A stretch of 64,000 nucleotides of DNA from Flavobacteriales bacterium. GTDB lineage: Bacteria; Bacteroidota; Bacteroidia; Flavobacteriales_F; PHOS-HE28. Shown here in pieces: positions 59,440-64,000 of the stretch; the stretch's first letter is position 1; each line of letters opens with the position of its first letter. Position numbers and translations under genes: made by a program. The stretch covers positions 806,001-870,000 of the forward strand of contig JADJXH010000004.1 of assembly GCA_016715895.1 (NCBI GenBank). The letters run 5' to 3'. The notes under the pieces were generated by a model. It ran no database searches and was not told the DNA's origin. It worked only from the letters and a program-made list of their open reading frames with translations.

Positions 59440-59726
59440 GAGGGGCGAGTAGCGAGTGCCCACCCACACGCTAACGCACCGAGGGGCGAGTAGCGAGTGC
59501 CCACGCACGACCGAAAGCACCGAGTGGCGAGTGGCGAGTGCCCACGCACGACCGAAAGCACCGAGTGACGAGTAGCGAGTGCCCACGCACGACCGAACGC
59601 ACCGAGTGACGAGTAGCGAGTGCCCACGCACGACCGAACGCACCGAGTGACGAGTAGCGAGTGCCCACGCACGACCGAACGCACCGAGTGACGAGTAGCG
59701 AGTGCCCACGCACGACCGAACGCACC
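59440..59726. repeat. 41-bp tandem repeat, seven units
   Basis: Units begin at 59440, 59481, 59522, 59563, 59604, 59645 and 59686. Consensus words GAGTGACGAGTAGCGAGTG, CCCACGCACGACCGAACGC. The last four units are nearly identical. The array continues into an inverted repeat (59727-59795) of the GAGTGGCGAGTGAATGCC type shared with 18567-18612. No spacers, so not CRISPR. Confidence 0.9.
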
Positions 59727-59790
59727 GAGTGGCGAGTGAATGCCCTCATGGTGCTTCACTCGCCACTCACCACTCGGTACTCGCTACGCG

Positions 59791-61173
59791 TCACTCCCCG
59801 CTCCCTCCCAGCTTCACGTCCTCATCCCCCGCCAGGTGATCCACGTAGGTGAGGAAGAACTGGAACATCTCATCGGTGGTGCGCATGAACCGGCTGTCGC
59901 TGCCCCGCACCTCCTGCGGCGGATCGAAGGGCTGATGCGGATTCTCCGCGCGGTTGTCGAAGGTGCCCTCGGCCACGATGATGTCGCCCGGCCGCAGGAT
60001 CACCGGCCTCCCGAACGTGTAGGCATACTGCCAGCGGAAGTCCCAGTCCTTGATCCGTACCAACGGAATGGTGTCCGCACCGCGCAGCGCGTACGCCGTG
60101 AACCGCGTGCCCAACAGGTGCATGTGCGGGTTGACGGAGAGCACGCTGATCGCCTTGGGCACAGGGAGCCGTGTGCTGAAGGTGCGCACCTCTCCGGGCG
60201 AGAGATGCAGGGGAGGCACCACGGGGGTATGTGTGCTGCCCAGGGCCAGTTCCTGCAGCGGCCGCTCCGGCGCTCGCGGCGCGAACCAGAGGTGGAAGCT
60301 GCTGCGGTCCACCGCTTCGCGATCGCTGGGGCCGTAGTGCACCGTGTTGAGCAGGAAGGCGCCCTTGCGCGCCAGGTGCAGACCGCCGAGCCCATCGGGC
60401 AGCACCAGGGGGTCCAGTCCGGGCAGGTAGTTGACGGCGCTGGGCACCAACGGCGGCCAGCTGCCGTCATCGTTGGCCAGCCCCAGCTGCGCGAAAGCCG
60501 TCGGCCCGCCCTGCTGCTCGGCATCCAGGAAGGCGCTTCCGGCGAACACATCGGCCTTGGCGCCCTCGGGGTAGTTGATCAACGCGCCGTTCATGTGGTG
60601 CACCAGACGGCGATCGCCCGGCACGAAGGCCACGGCCCGCAGGAAAGTGTCGCGCGGCAGCTCGAAGGGCGCCTTGGTGATGATGAAGCGGTCGCGGCCA
60701 TCCCCCGGCACGGTGAAGGCGCCGGGAACCGGCACCACCAGGTCCGGAGGACCAAGCCCGGCGAACTCCCGCACCGGAGGCATGGTCCGCAAGGAAGCCG
60801 TGTCGCCCGGCGGCATGCCCTGCTCCACCCACTTTCCGAGGAGGGCGATCTGTGCGGCGGTGAGCACGCGTTCACCCAGAAAGCGGCTGTACGCCGTGTC
60901 CGCCGGCCATGGGGGCATGAACCGTTCGCGCGTGACATGGCCCACGGTGCGGGCCTTGCGCCGCACTTCCGCATAGGTGGTGAGCGCGAAGGGCCCGGCA
61001 TGTCCCGGGCTGTGGCAGGGCATGCAGTGCGCGCCGATCAGCGGAGCGATGTGGTCGGCATAGGTCACCATGTCCGGCAGGTTCACCACCGCATCCACCG
61101 GATCCTCCGGGCCACAACCCGGCATGGCCAGCAGCAGCAGGCCCCAGATCCCCACCGCGGTCCGCATCCTCAT
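59791..61173 (-). CDS. Cytochrome c/monooxygenase-like lipoprotein
   Basis: A 460-residue lipoprotein (lipobox 'LLAMPGC'). A heme c site is in 'IGAHCMPCHSPGHAGPF' (CxxCH) with 'RFMPPWPAD' as a possible distal Met. The C-terminal 300 residues resemble the copper type II ascorbate-dependent monooxygenase fold: 'LVHHMNGALINY', 'LLNTVHYGP', 'LSVNPHMHLLGTRF'. Similar proteins are common in Bacteroidota and Planctomycetes; substrate unknown. The start overlaps the stop of the upstream redoxin gene by 4 bp, so the pair is coupled. Confidence 0.85.
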   Translation of the reverse strand: MRMRTAVGIWGLLLLAMPGCGPEDPVDAVVNLPDMVTYADHIAPLIGAHCMPCHSPGHAGPFALTTYAEVRRKARTVGHVTRERFMPPWPADTAYSRFLGERVLTAAQIALLGKWVEQGMPPGDTASLRTMPPVREFAGLGPPDLVVPVPGAFTVPGDGRDRFIITKAPFELPRDTFLRAVAFVPGDRRLVHHMNGALINYPEGAKADVFAGSAFLDAEQQGGPTAFAQLGLANDDGSWPPLVPSAVNYLPGLDPLVLPDGLGGLHLARKGAFLLNTVHYGPSDREAVDRSSFHLWFAPRAPERPLQELALGSTHTPVVPPLHLSPGEVRTFSTRLPVPKAISVLSVNPHMHLLGTRFTAYALRGADTIPLVRIKDWDFRWQYAYTFGRPVILRPGDIIVAEGTFDNRAENPHQPFDPPQEVRGSDSRFMRTTDEMFQFFLTYVDHLAGDEDVKLGGSGE

Positions 61174-61766
61174 GGTTCCTGCGCGTCCATGCACTCCAGG
61201 AAACAACCGACGGCCCGCACATGGGCCACGGCAGGACGTCCACCCCGCCGCACGGCCGCGAGCGCATCGCGCAGATGGTGGTGGGTGGCCTCGGGCTTCT
61301 TGCGCCCGGCCCGCTGTGCGCGATCGTCGATGGCGCCCCGGTACAGCACCGAGCCGTCCGCCGCCAGGAGGAACGCCTCGGGGGTGACCACCGCCTCCAA
61401 CGCCTGTGCGATCGCACAGGCCGGGTCCATCACCTGCGGAAAGCGGAACCCGTTCCGTTCGGCGAAGGCCCGCGCGCTGTCGGGGACGATGGACGGCGAC
61501 GCATACAGCCCCACGATGTGCAGCCCATCATCGGGCACCAGCGTGGCCAGCTCGGGCGCGTGCATCAGGCAGAGCGGGCACTCGGGATCCAGGGTCAGCA
61601 CCAAGGTGTGGCCCGCTCCGAAAAGCGATCGACCCGCCACGACCGCGCCATCCGCGAGCCGGTGCTCCATGGTCCGCAGCGTGTCCAGGTCCACACGGGA
61701 TGTTGCGCCGCATCCGGCCAACAGAAGACCCACGACGCACGTGGTGAACAGCCATCCGTGGCGCAT
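61170..61766 (-). CDS. Redoxin-domain lipoprotein
   Basis: A 198-residue lipoprotein (lipobox 'LLLAGC') with a thioredoxin-like domain: 'LVLTLDPECPLCLMHAPELA' carries a CxxC pair, and 'EAVVTPEAFLLAADGSVLYRG' holds the cis-Pro loop. It probably supports maturation or electron transfer for the downstream cytochrome-like protein. Start ATG 61766 follows a perfect TACCTTTG at 61771-61778 on this strand. Confidence 0.85.
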   Translation of the reverse strand: MRHGWLFTTCVVGLLLAGCGATSRVDLDTLRTMEHRLADGAVVAGRSLFGAGHTLVLTLDPECPLCLMHAPELATLVPDDGLHIVGLYASPSIVPDSARAFAERNGFRFPQVMDPACAIAQALEAVVTPEAFLLAADGSVLYRGAIDDRAQRAGRKKPEATHHHLRDALAAVRRGGRPAVAHVRAVGCFLECMDAQEP

Positions 61767-61770
61767 CGGC

Positions 61771-61801
61771 CAAAGGTATCGGCGCCGCCGTGCCACCTTT
61801 G
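61771..61801. promoter_or_regulatory. Divergent promoters of the redoxin gene and the DUF4230 5' copy
   Basis: TACCTTTG (minus, 61771-61778) and CACCTTTG (plus, 61794-61801). The plus-strand element lies inside the 134-bp repeat and recurs at 63837-63844. Confidence 0.5.
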
Positions 61802-61913
61802 CCACCGCACCATGAAACGCACCACCGGTCTCCTGCTCCTGCTGGGCGTGGCCCTGCTGGTCTTCTTCATCACCCGCGAGGTGTACCGGCCCGCGCCACC
61901 GGCCGAGGAGGTG
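61780..61913 (+). repeat. 134-bp direct repeat, copy 1
   Basis: Perfectly identical to 63823-63956. It comprises the promoter, start codon and first 34 codons of the DUF4230 gene. It lies 2,043 bp from the second copy. Confidence 0.97.
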
Positions 61914-61922
61914 GAGGGGTGA
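61812..61922 (+). pseudogene. Truncated 5' copy of the DUF4230 gene
   Basis: Encodes only 36 residues (MKRTTGLLLLLGVALLVFFI... ending EEVEG) before a stop, where the intact copy at 63855 continues. It keeps the promoter and the transmembrane segment, so it could still make a short membrane peptide. Confidence 0.85.
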
Positions 61923-61952
61923 ACCGGATCCTCGGTTGCATGATGATCTTCC

Positions 61953-63734
61953 CTATCTGGTCGTGATCTTCATGAACGGAACAACATGGCTCACCTCGCC
62001 TTGAGCAACATGCAACAGATACGAGCCTTGACCAAGCTCCGAAAGGTCGATCTGGATCAGATCCCCGGTATCGCGCCCTCTCAAGCACTCCACGCCGAGC
62101 ATATCGTACACGACCAATTCCACTGGACCCGGGACCTCAAGCCTTAAGGTCAGACGATCTTCGGCCGGAACGGGAAATACGACAGGTCCACGGTCTGTGT
62201 GTTCCTCCAAACCCACCTGAGATCCCGCTCCGTTGCACGCCTCCGGCAGATCATTGTAAAAAGCCTGTACCGAATCCACCCTTTCCTGTAGCCGCAGAAC
62301 GCTGCTCATCAGCCCATTGGATCCTGGGCGGGCGAACACGAACGCGTAGACAAGTTCGATCTCCTCTCCGGCATCCAGCTCCACGGGTCCGGCCGACATG
62401 ACCATCCGCCTATCCCACGGTTGATTGCCTGATGAATGCTCCGCCCATGGAGCCATCACCTGACCACCTGTTCCCGCTCCAAGTGGGTCTTCAGAACTTG
62501 GAAATGCAAAGCGCGCTGGAACGGTCGTGGCCTCGGGATCGGAGTAATGCCCAGTGCCTCCATGGAAGAGCGGTGTTCCGTCGCGCCAGTACCCGCTCAG
62601 ATAACCGAAGAACTGTTCGGCTGTATTCGGATTGCCTCGGGCGGTGGCGTCATTGCTGAAGTAGGTCATGTACGCGACACCATGACGTTCATTGTCGACC
62701 ACCAGGTCACCAAAACCAGAGCCATTGAAAGCGGGTATACCCGGTCCTTCGGGATCGTCAAACCCATCAGGCTCCAGGAACGGACCTTTGAGCTGCGTTG
62801 TCCCAAAAGCGGGTGGCATCGACCCATATCCGGTATAGGTTGATGTCGTTTCATCCAGCGTATCCGCGTTGTACACGTAGCCGAGATTCCTTCCGGGATC
62901 AGAGCCCACGTAGTCATCACGACCATATCCAAGGTCATAGTCGGTGAACAGACCAATGCGGACCATTTCATAGGGGTCATCGCTTCGATTGATGAGCCGG
63001 TATTTGATGAAGAGGGTGTGCGCGATCGCGTCGTCGGTGGAATAGAATGCGAAGGGCATGGCATGGACCTCGATACCAAGGGGAGCACCGCCCGTGCCAT
63101 GGGGGTTCAGCATGTCATTGAACATGAAATAGAGTGCTTCATCACCGTGGATGCACGGTGCATCACCGGCGATTGGCTCATACAGCCCGTCACCATCAAG
63201 ATCGATGAATGGCGCCAACCGGGCGGCCTGACCAGCCAAGGTGTCACCGTTCCCTGGCCAGTCAATGAAGCTTTGGGGTATCACATACCCGGGGAACTGA
63301 ACATTGACATCGCATCCTGGCGTGTTCAAACAATCGTAGTAGGCCTGGTGCAGGGCAACATCCACAGCCTTGATCTTGAACACTTGATCATACTGGGCTG
63401 ACACGGCCGGAGTGATCGATGCGCTGCCGTCCGTTGTAAGCGGTCCTGGGGCGTAGTCGGGCAGCCCGTTCTGGTCGAACAGCAGGCCAGCAAGATGCAA
63501 GCTGCCAAGCGTATCGTACCCACCCACCCACATTGAGGCTGCGAACAACGCATGGGCCCCGCTTCCAACGGGCACCTCAAAATCCGGCTCGCCAACGCTC
63601 CGATCAAGCCCGATCATGCCATGGGCCGTGAATCGGGCCCGGACCATGTTCGCATCCAAGTGATCGAAGCTCTGCGCCATGGACGATAGAGAGCCCAGGG
63701 CCATTGATAAAGCCAAAGCCTGCGTTGTCTTCAT
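61953..63734 (-). CDS. T9SS-sorted secreted protein on an inserted segment
   Basis: A 593-residue protein with signal peptide (1-20, ending 'SSMAQS'). The large extracellular domain has 'DLDGDGLYEP', 'FMFNDML' and 'YRLINRSDDPYEMVRIGLFTDYDLG', a family seen repeatedly among Bacteroidota surface proteins without known function. The C-terminal type A sorting domain runs from 'VFPVPAEDRLTLRL' to 'HVVPFMKI'. GC is visibly lower than in both flanks. It is the only gene between the two 134-bp repeats and is oriented opposite to the DUF4230 gene. Confidence 0.88.
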   Translation of the reverse strand: MKTTQALALSMALGSLSSMAQSFDHLDANMVRARFTAHGMIGLDRSVGEPDFEVPVGSGAHALFAASMWVGGYDTLGSLHLAGLLFDQNGLPDYAPGPLTTDGSASITPAVSAQYDQVFKIKAVDVALHQAYYDCLNTPGCDVNVQFPGYVIPQSFIDWPGNGDTLAGQAARLAPFIDLDGDGLYEPIAGDAPCIHGDEALYFMFNDMLNPHGTGGAPLGIEVHAMPFAFYSTDDAIAHTLFIKYRLINRSDDPYEMVRIGLFTDYDLGYGRDDYVGSDPGRNLGYVYNADTLDETTSTYTGYGSMPPAFGTTQLKGPFLEPDGFDDPEGPGIPAFNGSGFGDLVVDNERHGVAYMTYFSNDATARGNPNTAEQFFGYLSGYWRDGTPLFHGGTGHYSDPEATTVPARFAFPSSEDPLGAGTGGQVMAPWAEHSSGNQPWDRRMVMSAGPVELDAGEEIELVYAFVFARPGSNGLMSSVLRLQERVDSVQAFYNDLPEACNGAGSQVGLEEHTDRGPVVFPVPAEDRLTLRLEVPGPVELVVYDMLGVECLRGRDTGDLIQIDLSELGQGSYLLHVAQGEVSHVVPFMKITTR

Positions 63735-63822
63735 GGGATCAGGAGCTTACCGTGATGAAACTACCTTGTATGATCCACGATCAACCGGTCAGAACAGGCA
63801 ACGGCAGCTCAGAGGCGACTTA

Positions 63823-63956
63823 CGGCGCCGCCGTGCCACCTTTGCCACCGCACCATGAAACGCACCACCGGTCTCCTGCTCCTGCTGGGCGTGGCCCTGC
63901 TGGTCTTCTTCATCACCCGCGAGGTGTACCGGCCCGCGCCACCGGCCGAGGAGGTG
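63823..63956 (+). repeat. 134-bp direct repeat, copy 2
   Basis: The promoter-proximal end of the intact DUF4230 gene; identical to 61780-61913 with sharp boundaries on both sides. Confidence 0.97.
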
Positions 63957-64000
63957 TCGAGCACCGTCCTGCTGGAGCGCATCCGCCCGGTGCTGAAGCT
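63855..64000 (+). CDS. DUF4230-like membrane-anchored protein, N-terminal part
   Basis: The window ends inside this gene. The visible 48 residues start with a transmembrane helix ('GLLLLLGVALLVFFI') and a Pro-rich linker, then 'SSTVLLERIRPVLKL', which matches the opening of DUF4230 domains. A CACCTTTG element at 63837-63844 precedes it. Function unknown. Confidence 0.75.
   Translation, partial: MKRTTGLLLLLGVALLVFFITREVYRPAPPAEEVSSTVLLERIRPVLK

Noticed and set aside
59440..59726. Possible CRISPR array
   Set aside because: Pure tandem 41-bp repeat without spacers.

Overview
The window is high-GC chromosomal DNA (coding roughly two-thirds G+C by eye) from a member of the Bacteroidota, most likely a Flavobacteriales-type lineage. 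Evidence: type IX secretion (T9SS) C-terminal sorting domains, SusD-free outer-membrane barrels, DUF3098/DUF4230/DUF6427-like families, the ftsX-DUF3098-uppP-truB-queA cluster, and TAnnTTTG-like -7 promoter elements close to many start codons. The contig looks like a metagenome or long-read assembly: single-base homopolymer frameshifts break housekeeping genes (leuS, queA) and a secreted protein.

Region by region. 1-4.7 kb: 3' end of a LytTR regulator, then secreted/surface proteins and an outer-membrane barrel; two promoters share an exact direct-repeat operator layout. 5-12.6 kb: thioredoxin-like protein, purD, a DUF6341/DUF6427-like membrane pair, purQ, a CotH-type surface protein and a frameshifted T9SS protein. 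12.6-25.1 kb: small conserved protein, CDF metal transporter, dnaG, polyprenyl diphosphate synthase, rlmN, a MNT/HEPN toxin-antitoxin cassette, ispD, queA, truB, uppP, DUF3098, ftsX. 25.1-28.6 kb: leuS carrying an in-frame DUF559 mobile element and an atypical low-GC segment next to KMSKS. 28.9-36.9 kb: accessory region with two REP-associated transposases and their REP palindromes, DUF4160/DUF2442, LuxR-type and GIY-YIG proteins, a 42-bp minisatellite and many gene remnants. 36.6-43.9 kb: MmeI-like type IIG restriction-modification gene with a putative nuclease partner, and a low-GC CYTH + adenosylhomocysteinase-like pair. 43.9-47.9 kb: nrdA/nrdB. 48.4-51.2 kb: a toxin-antitoxin island (HEPN/MNT, truncated PIN, AbiEii-like) ending at tRNA-Arg(CCT). 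51.3-59.4 kb: AsmA protein, histidine kinase, hemW, cyclase-family, YjbR, DUF502 and EamA genes. 59.4-64 kb: 41-bp tandem repeats, cytochrome/redoxin lipoproteins, and a T9SS protein inserted into the 5' end of a DUF4230 gene.

The most unusual theme is that three separate cargo segments (two MNT/HEPN cassettes and one T9SS gene) are each bracketed by a direct duplication (40, 42 and 134 bp) of the end of the neighbouring host gene, with no recombinase inside the cargo. This suggests a common, recombinase-less gene-gain route that leaves the host gene intact. Other leads are the LytTR-like operators, the CYTH/SAHH-like module and the DUF559 element in leuS.
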